NCBI RefSeq assembly: GCF_004114995.1
Contig: NZ_SDJP01000001.1
Span: 124,001-188,000, forward strand
Reading direction: 5' to 3'
From: Halorubrum amylolyticum
Lineage (GTDB): Archaea; Halobacteriota; Halobacteria; Halobacteriales; Haloferacaceae
DNA length: 64,000 bases
Of this stretch, positions 1 through 9,119 are shown piece by piece. A model generated the notes under the pieces. The model was not told where the DNA came from. It saw nothing but the letters and a program-made list of their open reading frames with translations, and searched no databases. How positions within the stretch are numbered: the first letter of the stretch is position 1; each line of letters starts with the position of its first letter. The position numbers were made by a program, and so were the translations under genes.

Positions 1-1
1 G

Positions 2-2845
2 CCGGGCGTCGCCTCGGCCGCCGACACTCTCGAACGCGACGGGAGCGACCTCGTCGTCAACGTCTCGGAGGTGGACGACCCCAACACCGTCATCGTCGAG
101 GTCACGGATCCGGAAGACTCCGGGATCATCTACGTCGAAAACGCCACCAATACTGAGAACGGAGAGGTCCGCATCGACGTGACGGACCCCGACGAGGGGG
201 CCGTCAACGGGACCGATCTACGGAACGCGAATGTGACCGTCACCGTCGAGCCGGATAGCGGGAATGCCACGACAGAGGACATAACCAACGTGCCCCTCCA
301 CGCGGTTGCGCTCGCGGGCGATCGCCCGGCGTGGATCGGCACCGTCGGCGAGGGCGACAACGCCACCGATCGGCTCTACGTTCCGCTTGACGCGGCCGGA
401 ACGACCGGCTTCCCGGCGGAAGATGAAGCCGGTGTCGATCTCGATCTCGACGGGAACGAGACTAAGGATGCGGAGGGAACCGTCCGAGGAGACGGCACCC
501 AGCTGGTCGTCGACCGCGGCGACGTGATCGACGCGGCCGGCGACTCCCGGGAACGGCTCGATCTCCGGGTGCTGTCGAGCGTCGGGCTGGTGAGCGACGA
601 GTCGCCGATCGGTCCCGAGCTGCGCTCGTGGGGAGACGGGCTCGCGCTCTGGCACCCGCTGTTCACGCCTGACGAGTCGTATGCGGTCGACGCGAGCACC
701 GTCGGCGAGGAGGCCCGATACACCGCCGCAGCCGCCGAGGCCGCCGACGGCTATCTCGAACTCCCGGAACTGTCGGCGGACGAGACCGCGATCAGCGTGT
801 CGACCGCCGACGGGACCACGCTCGCCAACTACACAGACGACGAACCGATCGCGTACGAGAGGCCGCCCGAAGTGAGTGCGACCGTCGCTGATGACGGAGC
901 CCTGCGCTTCGATCGGTCGTTCGCGGGACTCGGCGTCGACGGCGCCGTCGTTGGGATGGGCGACGGGTCGACGTACGCCGGTATCGACGGTACCGTCGAC
1001 GACGAGGGGCGCTTGGCCCTCGATGGCGTCGACCTGAGCGGCGCGGAGACGCTGCTGCTGTCGACCGCCGCCGGAGACGTGGCCGTGACGCTCGAAGCGG
1101 GCGGCGGCGGCGGCGTGGGCGGCGTGGGCGGCGGCCCGGCTGCCGGGGCGATCGGGGGTCTCAACGGAGCTCTCACCATGCTCCCCGTGTTCCTCGTTCC
1201 GCTTCTCGTCGGTGCGCTTCCCGGCGTCGTGATCGGTCACCGCAGTCAGAGCGATCCAGACCCCACTGACACGGCGATTCTCGGCGTCCTCGGGTTCGCA
1301 CTGGCGGGGCTCGCCGCAGTCGGGATGCTGGTGGTGTTCGCGGACGACCTGTTCGCAACCGCACTCATCAACCTCCTCGGCTACGCCGGCGTCGTCCTCG
1401 GAACGGTCGGCACCGCTGCCGGCCACCAGCTGTTGGCCGAGAGCAGGGTCGTCGCCGCGTCCGGCCCGTTCGCAGCCAAGGTGGCCGTCACCGACGGGTC
1501 GAACTTCTTCAGCGGCGATGTCACGGTTCACTACCGGGAGCCCGGCGGACGGGACCGGTACGATCCCGTGACGGTACGTGGCGGACGCGAGACGATCCAG
1601 ATGCCGGGCAGCGGGACTTGGGAGGTGTATGCGCGACACGGCTCCGCGCGCTCGAACGTCGAGACGGTCGACGCGAGCGATCCGTCCGCGACGCTGACTG
1701 TTCCGGTCGAGGCGACGCTCACCGTGGTCGACGCCGTCGACGGGGATCCGGTCACGGACGCGACGATCAGCGGCGAGGCTGCGATATCGGGAACGACCGA
1801 CCGGAACGGAGCGGTCACGCTCGACCCGCCGGAGGACGCGACCGACGCGGAGATCGAGGTGACACACGATCGGTACGCGGACGCGACGGAGCGCGTGCGC
1901 TTCCAGCAAAACGCAAGCAACACCGTCGAACTCGACCGCCGAACCGGGATCCTCCGCGGGTCGGCACGGGTCGACGGCGCTGCCGCCGGGACGGTCTCGC
2001 TCCGGATCGTCCCCGACGACGAGTTCCTCTCGGACCGCTTCGAGGTCGAGAACGTCACGACCGACGCCGACGGAACGCTCGACGAGCGAGAGGTCCCGAT
2101 CGGGCGGTACCGCGTCGAGGCCACGCTCGCGGACCGAGACGGGGCCTACGAGGGGACCGAGACGACGCTCACGGTGAGCGACACGGGAACCGCGCGGGCG
2201 GAGATCGACGCCCGGTTCACGTGGAGGCTCGACGCCGACCACCGGAACCGGATCGACCGGCTCCGAGGCGATGTCCGGGCGCTCTCGGAAGGCGGCGGTC
2301 GCGACGGGACGATCCCTCGATACTACGCCTCGGTCGTCGAGTCGATGCTCGATGTCGCCGAGTCGGTGCCGGACGCCGGCCACGAGTTCGTCGGCCGCGA
2401 GGTCGACCCCGGCGAGGCCGTCGACGGGATCCTCGCGGCGGCCGATCGGGCGACCGACGCCATCTCCGAGGCGATGACGACGAAGCGCAACGTCGACCTG
2501 TTCGCGGCCTGCGCGGACATGCCCGACGCAGATGTCCGGTGGAGCGGGTCGTTCGAACTCGCCGAGCTGCTCGACCGGCTCGAAGCCGATTCGAGCGCCC
2601 GGCGCCGCAAGGTCAAGCAGCGCTACGAGGCGGTCGACGGACTGATCGAGGACCGGCGGGGCGAGCTCTCGGAGATCGCGCCGGCCAGAGAGATGCAACA
2701 GCGCGCGTGGGAGCTGACGCGCGAGGCCGACCGCGGTCCCGAGGCGGTCGCAATCGGCTACACGTCCCTGCTGCTGCTCGACGCGGTCGAGGGGCTGTTC
2801 GAGCACGACGCCCTCCGCGAGCGGCTCACACGAACGGTGTTCTGA
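2..2845 (+). CDS. Large membrane-anchored envelope protein, 5' end outside window
   Basis: The frame is open to the left edge; a GTG at 71 exists, but the residues before it (PGVASAAD...) look like the end of a signal peptide, so the true start lies upstream. Numbering from 71, about 340 residues of acidic beta-rich sequence end in a Gly-rich linker. Three hydrophobic segments follow at roughly 366-388, 400-422 and 428-450. Then come Ig-like/carboxypeptidase-regulatory-like segments (about 470-710) and a helical C-terminal region (about 715-915). This suggests an outer domain, a membrane anchor and a second domain on one side of the membrane. It is followed after one base by the next gene, so the two are cotranscribed. 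No enzyme motif was recognised; an envelope structural or sensory role is inferred. Confidence 0.75.
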   Translation, partial: PGVASAADTLERDGSDLVVNVSEVDDPNTVIVEVTDPEDSGIIYVENATNTENGEVRIDVTDPDEGAVNGTDLRNANVTVTVEPDSGNATTEDITNVPLHAVALAGDRPAWIGTVGEGDNATDRLYVPLDAAGTTGFPAEDEAGVDLDLDGNETKDAEGTVRGDGTQLVVDRGDVIDAAGDSRERLDLRVLSSVGLVSDESPIGPELRSWGDGLALWHPLFTPDESYAVDASTVGEEARYTAAAAEAADGYLELPELSADETAISVSTADGTTLANYTDDEPIAYERPPEVSATVADDGALRFDRSFAGLGVDGAVVGMGDGSTYAGIDGTVDDEGRLALDGVDLSGAETLLLSTAAGDVAVTLEAGGGGGVGGVGGGPAAGAIGGLNGALTMLPVFLVPLLVGALPGVVIGHRSQSDPDPTDTAILGVLGFALAGLAAVGMLVVFADDLFATALINLLGYAGVVLGTVGTAAGHQLLAESRVVAASGPFAAKVAVTDGSNFFSGDVTVHYREPGGRDRYDPVTVRGGRETIQMPGSGTWEVYARHGSARSNVETVDASDPSATLTVPVEATLTVVDAVDGDPVTDATISGEAAISGTTDRNGAVTLDPPEDATDAEIEVTHDRYADATERVRFQQNASNTVELDRRTGILRGSARVDGAAAGTVSLRIVPDDEFLSDRFEVENVTTDADGTLDEREVPIGRYRVEATLADRDGAYEGTETTLTVSDTGTARAEIDARFTWRLDADHRNRIDRLRGDVRALSEGGGRDGTIPRYYASVVESMLDVAESVPDAGHEFVGREVDPGEAVDGILAAADRATDAISEAMTTKRNVDLFAACADMPDADVRWSGSFELAELLDRLEADSSARRRKVKQRYEAVDGLIEDRRGELSEIAPAREMQQRAWELTREADRGPEAVAIGYTSLLLLDAVEGLFEHDALRERLTRTVF

Positions 2846-2846
2846 C

Positions 2847-3872
2847 ATGACCGAAACACGCACAACACGCACACGGACAGCCCGAACGGCGGTCGCCTGC
2901 GCGCTCGCCGCCTTGCTCGTCCTCGCGACGGTCGCAGCGGGGGGGGCCGGGACGGCGGCCGCACAGGAGGAGCCGGAGACCGCGAACGAGTACTTCGAGA
3001 CGTTCCGCGCGATGGAGGGGACCGAAGCCTATCAGGAGTACGAGGAGTTCGAGACGATCCGGACGTTCGCCGTCTCGCGCGCGCAGGAGGTGGGGACGCT
3101 CGACGACGACGACCGGGCCGAGTTCGCCGCGGTGCTCGACGCCATGGTGGCGTTCGAGCAGGCGTACGAGCGGTCCGCGGCCGGCGAGTACGAGGAGAGT
3201 CTCGCCGCGGCCGAAGACGCCGAGGCCGCGATCGACGAACTGGAGTCGTACGAGGAGACGCAGGCGACGCTGGCGGATCTCGCGCTGACCCGCTTTTACG
3301 CGACCCTCGGCGACGGGCTCCGCGACCAGGCGTCGTCGGCCGAGCGGACGCCGGCCCGGATCGAGCTGCTCTCGATGACGGCGACCGCCTACGAGCGCGC
3401 GAACCGCCCGAACGAGGCCGCGGAGTTCAACCTGCAGGCCGAACAGCTCTCCGCCGAGTACGGCGCCGCGGTGGAGCGGATGGACAACGCCGAGGCGACC
3501 GCCGGGTCCTTCCTCGACCAGTGTCTCGACTGCGGCACCGTCGCCGGCGCGGTCGGCGGCAGCACCAACCCGGTTCGAACCTTCGAGCGCTACCAGTCCT
3601 CTCAGGAGGCGTTCTCGGAGGTGCAGTCGGTACAGGCCGAAGCGAGCGACAACGGGCTCGACGATCGCACGGCCGAGCTGAGCGCGCTCGCGAGCGACGT
3701 GGGGGACGCGCGGCTCTCCCTCGCGGTCGCGTCGGTCTCGATCCTCGTCGGATACGGGCTCGTCGTCGGACTGCTCGGCACGGCGTTGCTCGGCCGGATC
3801 TTCCTCTGGCGGCGGACCTACGACATGGCCCAGATCGGGTCCGTCGTCTCCGGGGGTGACGGCGATGTCTAA
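2847..3872 (+). CDS. Secreted helical protein with C-terminal membrane anchor
   Basis: A 341-residue protein. Residues 1-40 form a signal peptide (Arg/Thr-rich start, Ala/Leu core, a TAAAQ-like cleavage site). The body, about 45-285, is acidic and almost entirely helical, with Ala/Glu-rich repeats like TPR-type helical hairpins. It contains a CLDC pair near residue 228. A transmembrane segment lies near 290-315, followed by a short basic tail. The ATG follows the previous stop by one base and the gene's end overlaps the next ATG, so it is the middle gene of a three-gene unit. A similar helical region plus C-terminal anchor occurs in the next gene product, suggesting the proteins assemble together. 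No catalytic motif was seen and the family was not recognised. Confidence 0.75.
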   Translation: MTETRTTRTRTARTAVACALAALLVLATVAAGGAGTAAAQEEPETANEYFETFRAMEGTEAYQEYEEFETIRTFAVSRAQEVGTLDDDDRAEFAAVLDAMVAFEQAYERSAAGEYEESLAAAEDAEAAIDELESYEETQATLADLALTRFYATLGDGLRDQASSAERTPARIELLSMTATAYERANRPNEAAEFNLQAEQLSAEYGAAVERMDNAEATAGSFLDQCLDCGTVAGAVGGSTNPVRTFERYQSSQEAFSEVQSVQAEASDNGLDDRTAELSALASDVGDARLSLAVASVSILVGYGLVVGLLGTALLGRIFLWRRTYDMAQIGSVVSGGDGDV

Positions 3873-6141
3873 GCGGCGCTCCGCCGCCCTCGTGGCGGCG
3901 GTCGTCGTCGGACTGCTCGCCGCGCCCGCGGTCGGAGCCGCCAACGTCTCGAGCGTGCAGGCGGCCGATTACACGATGGACGTTCAGACGGACGGCCAGA
4001 CGGACACCCACGAGATTCAGGTGACCAACAGCGGTCAGAACGGGACGACCGCCGACGTGACGATCACGGACACGCCGTCCGGAGTGTCGGTCTCGGGCGA
4101 GGACGCGTTCCTCTCGCCGGGGACGACGACCAGCGTCGAACTCGACATCACCGCCGGGTTCGACGCCGAGAGCGGCACCGTCTCCGGGGACGTCAACGGC
4201 GAGCCCTTCGAGTTCGAACTCACGGTCAACACGCCGCCGCTCGCCGGCTTCGACGACGAGCCGCTCGACCTAGGAGACGTGCTCGTCGGCCAGAGCGCCT
4301 CGGGAGAGGCCACCGTCGAGGAGGTCAGCGGCGACGGCTCTCTCAGCGGCGGCGATATCGAGGTGACGAGTTCCGATTCCGACGGGGAGCTGTACTTCTC
4401 CGGCGACGGATCTGTCAGCGGGAGCAGCGGAACAGTCGGCTGGACGGTGACGCCGTCGGCGGACGCGCCCCAACACGAGGAGCTTGAGTGGACCGTCGAG
4501 CTGTCGGACTCGAGATATCCGGACGCGAGCCGCGAGGTCGACGTGGAGGCCCGCGTCATCTACCCCGGCTACTTCGGCGAACCGGAGCTCAGCGACGACG
4601 AGTTCAGGTTCGACGAGCCGCGCAGCGGGGGCGACACGCTGACTCGAACGATGGACCTCGAGATCCCCAACGAGGGGGACACCCCGATCGAGGTCGGCGA
4701 CGTCTCGGCGTCCTCGGCCGATACGGGCGTGTCCGTGAGCGTGTCAGACGCGCCGAGCGAGATCGACGGGCAGTCGACCGCCGACGCCGAGCTGCGGATC
4801 ACCGCCGACCGGGACCTGTCGGAGGGCGCGTACGACATCTCCGCGAACGTGAACACCTTCGACGGCGACGACGCGAGCCTCGACGGGAGCTTCGAGATCG
4901 TCCACGAGACCAGCCTCGTCGCCGGAGACACCGCGATCGGCGACGTGGCGATCGGCGAGGCCAACGGGGGGAGCGTGACGGTCAGCGAGGAGCTCGGCTA
5001 CAACGACGTCAACGACATCGAGACGACGCTCGCTGACGGCCCGGACGAGTGGCTCACGCTAGAGAGCACGCCGAGTTCGGTGAGTGCGGGCGGCAGCGGG
5101 ACGGCCTCGTTCACGCTGGAGTTCGACACCAGCGCGGAGCTCGGCGAGAGCTACGAGTGGGAGTACGACGTCGACGGGGACGGCGACGACGCGACGATCA
5201 CGGTCACGGCCTCCCCGGTTCCGCTCGACCTCGAACCGATCCGGAACGAGCTCTCGGGGTACGACACGCCGGTCGCCGACAGCACCCTCGAACTCGTCGA
5301 CGCGATGGACGAGCGCCTCCGGAGCGGCGAGAGCGGAAACGAGGAGATCTCCACCGTGTTGACTTTCGGCGAGGCGGCGACGCTGTACGTCGAAGCGGTT
5401 CAGGAGGCAGACGGTCACTTGGAGAACGGCGAACACGACCAGGCCCAGTCCGCGATCATCCGCGCGGCCGCCGCGTACAACACGATGGGACTGCAGGCCG
5501 AGCGGCTCGAAGACGAGGACCTGCGCGGGCTCGCGAACGCCGCGCAGTCCGACGCGGAGGGCGATCTCGACAGGGTCATTCAGGAGCAGCAGGCCTACTA
5601 CGAGGACCGGCTCGAATCGGGCGAGATGTCGCTGATCGAGGAGGCGACCACGCAGCGCCAGCTCGCGCGGATCGCCCTCCTGCAGGGCGACGAGGAGCGC
5701 GCGAACGAGCTCGAAAGCGACGCGGAGGCGGCGTTCAACAGCTACTCAGACTCCGTCTCGACCGGCGAGCAGTCGGTTCAGGACGCGGAGAACACGTGGA
5801 GCGAGATGGAGGACGACCAGTTCGTCGTCCTCTTCGGCCAGCCGCTCCTGTTGAACCCGGCGAACTACGACGGGTTCGTGGCCGGGACGGAGTCGATCGA
5901 CGCCGCCTACCAGGAGGCGATCGAGGCGTTCGAGAGCGCGGGCGAGACCACGCGCGCCGAGGAGGTCACGGCCGAGTACGAGTCGCGGACCGCCGCGCTC
6001 GGGATCGCCCGCTACTCGCTTTTCGGCGCCATCGGGGCCTACGCGCTCGTCGCCGTCGGGCTGACCGTCCGGACCGCGAGGCGGATGTTCTGGTACGTCC
6101 ACGACACGCGGGAGTCGGTGAGCGGCGACTTCCTGGTGTAG
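3865..6141 (+). CDS. Secreted CARDB/NEW3-like protein with helical region and C-terminal TM
   Basis: A 758-residue protein. The ATG at 3865 is preferred over GTG 3856 because GGGGGTGA, close to the haloarchaeal Shine-Dalgarno sequence, sits about five bases before it; the start overlaps the previous stop. Residues 1-30 form a signal peptide. Residues about 40-460 hold several Ig-like beta-sandwich repeats of the CARDB/NEW3 type (patterns such as tNsGqNGTTADVTI and the later PNEGDTPIEVGDVS). Residues about 470-690 are helical and acidic. A transmembrane helix lies near 710-735, with a short cytoplasmic tail. Such beta-sandwiches usually mediate protein or surface binding. It is the last gene of the forward unit and converges on the AAA operon; a shared function with that operon is inferred. 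Confidence 0.75.
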   Translation: MSKRRSAALVAAVVVGLLAAPAVGAANVSSVQAADYTMDVQTDGQTDTHEIQVTNSGQNGTTADVTITDTPSGVSVSGEDAFLSPGTTTSVELDITAGFDAESGTVSGDVNGEPFEFELTVNTPPLAGFDDEPLDLGDVLVGQSASGEATVEEVSGDGSLSGGDIEVTSSDSDGELYFSGDGSVSGSSGTVGWTVTPSADAPQHEELEWTVELSDSRYPDASREVDVEARVIYPGYFGEPELSDDEFRFDEPRSGGDTLTRTMDLEIPNEGDTPIEVGDVSASSADTGVSVSVSDAPSEIDGQSTADAELRITADRDLSEGAYDISANVNTFDGDDASLDGSFEIVHETSLVAGDTAIGDVAIGEANGGSVTVSEELGYNDVNDIETTLADGPDEWLTLESTPSSVSAGGSGTASFTLEFDTSAELGESYEWEYDVDGDGDDATITVTASPVPLDLEPIRNELSGYDTPVADSTLELVDAMDERLRSGESGNEEISTVLTFGEAATLYVEAVQEADGHLENGEHDQAQSAIIRAAAAYNTMGLQAERLEDEDLRGLANAAQSDAEGDLDRVIQEQQAYYEDRLESGEMSLIEEATTQRQLARIALLQGDEERANELESDAEAAFNSYSDSVSTGEQSVQDAENTWSEMEDDQFVVLFGQPLLLNPANYDGFVAGTESIDAAYQEAIEAFESAGETTRAEEVTAEYESRTAALGIARYSLFGAIGAYALVAVGLTVRTARRMFWYVHDTRESVSGDFLV

Positions 6142-6167
6142 GCCCGGCGGAAAGCGACGACGGCCCG

Positions 6168-6204
6168 TTTTGTTTTCGGCTGACCGCCTTCGCAACGCGG
6201 TCAG
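6168..6204 (+). terminator. Intergenic T-run and hairpin between convergent units
   Basis: After the forward stop at 6141 there is a T-rich stretch (TTTTGTTTT, 6168-6176), the usual archaeal terminator signal. A perfect 8-bp inverted repeat with a 9-base loop follows (CTGACCGC at 6180-6187, GCGGTCAG at 6197-6204). Its right arm contains the stop codon of the reverse operon. Termination is inferred from position. Confidence 0.5.
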
Positions 6205-9119
6205 TCCTCGCTCCGCGGCGGCGTCGAGAGCCGCGACGGAAGGTCGGGGGACGGGATCGCCGCGTCGGTTCGGTCGAGCGACCACGCGTCGAGGTGGTCG
6301 TCGGTCCACGCGGCCTCGTCGTCGACGGCGGTGCCGGAGGCGATGGCGACGTACTCCCGTTCGGTCCCGTCAACCGCGTACGAGACCGTGACCTCGAAGC
6401 CCGGCTCCGCGTGCCCGGACTCGAGGTCGACGTAGTGTTCGATCCGGTCGCCGGGCTCGACGCGCTCGCGGCGGGCGGGAGAGTAGAACATCGAGTCGAT
6501 CGGGTCGCCGTCGGCGACCACCGAGACGTCGGTCAGGGGCTCGTCGCCGTCGTTCTCGAACGCGAGCACGACGGAGCTGTACTCGCCGGCGACCTGCGTG
6601 TCCGGGCTGATCCCGGGCGTCAGCGCCGACTCTCCGCCGGCGCCGCCTCCCGTCGCACCGCCTCCCGATCCGTCGCCGTCGGCCGCCGCCAACACGTCGA
6701 TCCGACGCTCCTCGCCGTCCGACTCGATCCAGAAGGAGACGGGGACGGCGTCGCCGGGCGCCGGTCGCTTGTCAATCGTTGTCGAGACGGTCGCGCTCGC
6801 GCCGGCGTCTACCGCGGTCGAGAGCGACGCCCGGCCGCCGTCCGGTCCGGGGTCGACGCCGGTCACGCGACACTCCCGATCGGTGCCGTTCTCGAACGCG
6901 GCCGCGAGCGTCCCGTCGGTCGGATCGACCGTCGCCAGCACGCCGACCGCCTCGTCGGCGACCGGAAGCCGTTCGGCGTCGACCTCGCCGACGACCGACC
7001 CGTCGGCCTCGATCGTCACCGACGGGAGCGCGAGTTCGCCGCCCTCGCCCGCGGCGACGAACCGGTCCACCGATGCGGTCCCGTCCCGTTCGAGACGGCC
7101 GAGATCGACTCGCTCTCCGTCATCGAGAACAATTTCGACCGACTCGACCGGTTCGCCCTCGTTCTCGGCGACGATCCGGTCGCGGACGGCGCGGCCGATC
7201 CCGGGCGCGCGCTCCGGGGCGTTCCGCGTCGCCGACAGGGACGGTCCGCTCTCGGGTCGGTTCGACGACCCGTCCTCGGATCGGCTCGACGACCCGTCCT
7301 CCGTCCGGTCTCCGACCGAGGACCCCGTTCGGTCGTCGCCCGCGGCTTCCCCCGAATCACGGCTCGAAGCGCTCTCCCGGTCCGTCGCCGACGAGGATGA
7401 CGCGCCGGCGGTCGTCGACTCGGTCGAGTCTGCCGACCGATTCGATCGCCCCGTCTCGCGGGACGACCGCGACCGGTCGGGGTCGGGACCGCCGGTCGCC
7501 GAGGGCGTCGTGAACGTCCCGTTCCCGGGGATTCGGAGGCGTTCCTCGGCGTCAAGCGCATCGAGCGCGATCCGTGCGACCCCCGACTCGTACTGCGGGA
7601 CGAGGAGCAGTAGCTCGCCGCTGTCGATGGTGACGGGGGACCGCACCCGCCCGGCACCCGGCATCTCCACTACGAGCCGGTCGGAGACCGGGACGCCGTC
7701 GTGGACCGCGACGGTCGTCCGCAGCGCGTCGCGCTCCACCGCCGCGTCGATCGTCGGCAGCGGCGGGAGCGTACATGTGGGCGCGTACTCCCGGCGGCGG
7801 TCGCCGCGCTCCACTTCGAGCCCGACCGAGACCCGCCTGTCGGGCTCGTAGGGCCGGGTGATCGTTCCTTCCCACGCGTCACCGGGTGCGACGGCCCTCG
7901 TCTCGGTGCCGGCCTCCAGCAGCCGGACCGCGTCGAGGGGGACGCCCCCGACGTTCTCGACGGTCACCGCGATCTCGGCGACGCCGTCGTCGATCGCCGT
8001 CGGGCGCAGCACCGTCTCGACCGCCAGCCCGCCGCTCGCCGCGTCTTCGACCTCGACGGTCCCGCGCCCGGCCTCGTCGCCGTCGACCGCGACCGTCACG
8101 TCCGCCTCTCCCTCTCGCCGCACCGACGCGACGGGGAAGTCGGCGACGCTCGCGTCCTCGCCCTCGATCGTCACCGTGCGCTCGGCGGGCGAGAGCGAAC
8201 ACCCCTCCACGTCGGCCGCGAGTTCGACCGTCCGCTCCGCCTCGGTCGGGTTCGACGCCGCGACGTCGACCGTCCCCCCGACCCCGACGGAGTCGGTGAG
8301 CAGCTCCACGTCGACCCGGTCGCGGTCGGGGGCGTACGTCGCGATCGTCCCGTCGCGCACCGAGCAGACGACCGCCCCGTCGCCGGTCGCGTACACGTCG
8401 CCGGTCGGAAGATCGGGGACCGCCTCCGTCGTCCCGTCGGACCCCACGTCGAGCACGCCGTCGGCCGCGCTGACGAGCACCGACTCCTCGCCGACCGGCG
8501 CGACCTGTCCGGCGTCGAGCTCCGTGCGCCACCGGTCCTCGCCGCTCCCGCGGTCGAGGCCGACGAGGCGGTCGCTCTGGAGCGCCGCGACCACCGTGCC
8601 GCCGCAGGCGCCGATGCTCCGAACGACCGCAGAGAGGTCGCGATCGAACGCGACCTCGCCGTCCCCGTCGACCGCGGTGAGGAACGACCACGTCGCGATC
8701 ACGAAGCCGGTCGGCGTCGCGACGAAGGCGTCGTCCGGCGTTCCGGGGCGGGTCCGGTCGACCGCGAACCGCTCGCGGCCGCCCGCGACCGCGACGAACC
8801 GGAGCCCCTCGGCGTCGAGGACACCGCAGCACTCCCGGGACTCGGCGCCGGCCACGGCGTACGCGTCGCCCGCATCGTGGCTCCACACCCGATCGCCGTC
8901 GAGGGAGTACGCCGTGAGCGTCTCCGGCGAGAGGACGAGCAGTCGGTCCGCGACCGCCAGATCGACGACCGGCTCGCCGTGGTCGATCGCGGTCCGATCC
9001 CGTCCGGAGACCACCGTCACGCCGTCGCCGAGGCCGAACGCGATCGCCTCGCGGCCGACCCCGACCGCCGACGGGGCGTCGCTCTCGAAGGAGCCGACCT
9101 GCCGGTAGCCGTCAGTCAC
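6201..9119 (-). CDS. Beta-propeller protein with CARDB-like domains, last gene of AAA operon
   Basis: A 972-residue protein. The start chosen is GTG at 9119, which overlaps the AAA gene's stop by 8 bases and is preceded by GGTGGTGA as a ribosome site; an upstream ATG at 9188 would overlap by 77 bases. The first 300 residues carry repeated beta motifs typical of PQQ-like/WD-like propellers (LYS-LDGDRVWSHD, TAVDGDGEVAFDRDLS, VGLDRGSGEDRWRTE). Several CARDB/NEW3-like beta-sandwich segments follow, split by a Ser/Glu/Arg-rich disordered stretch around 530-640. I see no signal peptide or TM, so it is probably cytoplasmic. Its resemblance in domain type to the convergent envelope proteins suggests it recognises their partners. 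No enzymatic residues were recognised. Confidence 0.75.
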   Translation of the reverse strand: MTDGYRQVGSFESDAPSAVGVGREAIAFGLGDGVTVVSGRDRTAIDHGEPVVDLAVADRLLVLSPETLTAYSLDGDRVWSHDAGDAYAVAGAESRECCGVLDAEGLRFVAVAGGRERFAVDRTRPGTPDDAFVATPTGFVIATWSFLTAVDGDGEVAFDRDLSAVVRSIGACGGTVVAALQSDRLVGLDRGSGEDRWRTELDAGQVAPVGEESVLVSAADGVLDVGSDGTTEAVPDLPTGDVYATGDGAVVCSVRDGTIATYAPDRDRVDVELLTDSVGVGGTVDVAASNPTEAERTVELAADVEGCSLSPAERTVTIEGEDASVADFPVASVRREGEADVTVAVDGDEAGRGTVEVEDAASGGLAVETVLRPTAIDDGVAEIAVTVENVGGVPLDAVRLLEAGTETRAVAPGDAWEGTITRPYEPDRRVSVGLEVERGDRRREYAPTCTLPPLPTIDAAVERDALRTTVAVHDGVPVSDRLVVEMPGAGRVRSPVTIDSGELLLLVPQYESGVARIALDALDAEERLRIPGNGTFTTPSATGGPDPDRSRSSRETGRSNRSADSTESTTAGASSSSATDRESASSRDSGEAAGDDRTGSSVGDRTEDGSSSRSEDGSSNRPESGPSLSATRNAPERAPGIGRAVRDRIVAENEGEPVESVEIVLDDGERVDLGRLERDGTASVDRFVAAGEGGELALPSVTIEADGSVVGEVDAERLPVADEAVGVLATVDPTDGTLAAAFENGTDRECRVTGVDPGPDGGRASLSTAVDAGASATVSTTIDKRPAPGDAVPVSFWIESDGEERRIDVLAAADGDGSGGGATGGGAGGESALTPGISPDTQVAGEYSSVVLAFENDGDEPLTDVSVVADGDPIDSMFYSPARRERVEPGDRIEHYVDLESGHAEPGFEVTVSYAVDGTEREYVAIASGTAVDDEAAWTDDHLDAWSLDRTDAAIPSPDLPSRLSTPPRSED

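Noticed and set aside
218..2872. Very long reverse open frame opposite the first envelope gene
   Set aside because: Arg- and Val-rich composition with no promoter or domain; it is the antisense shadow typical of high-GC DNA.
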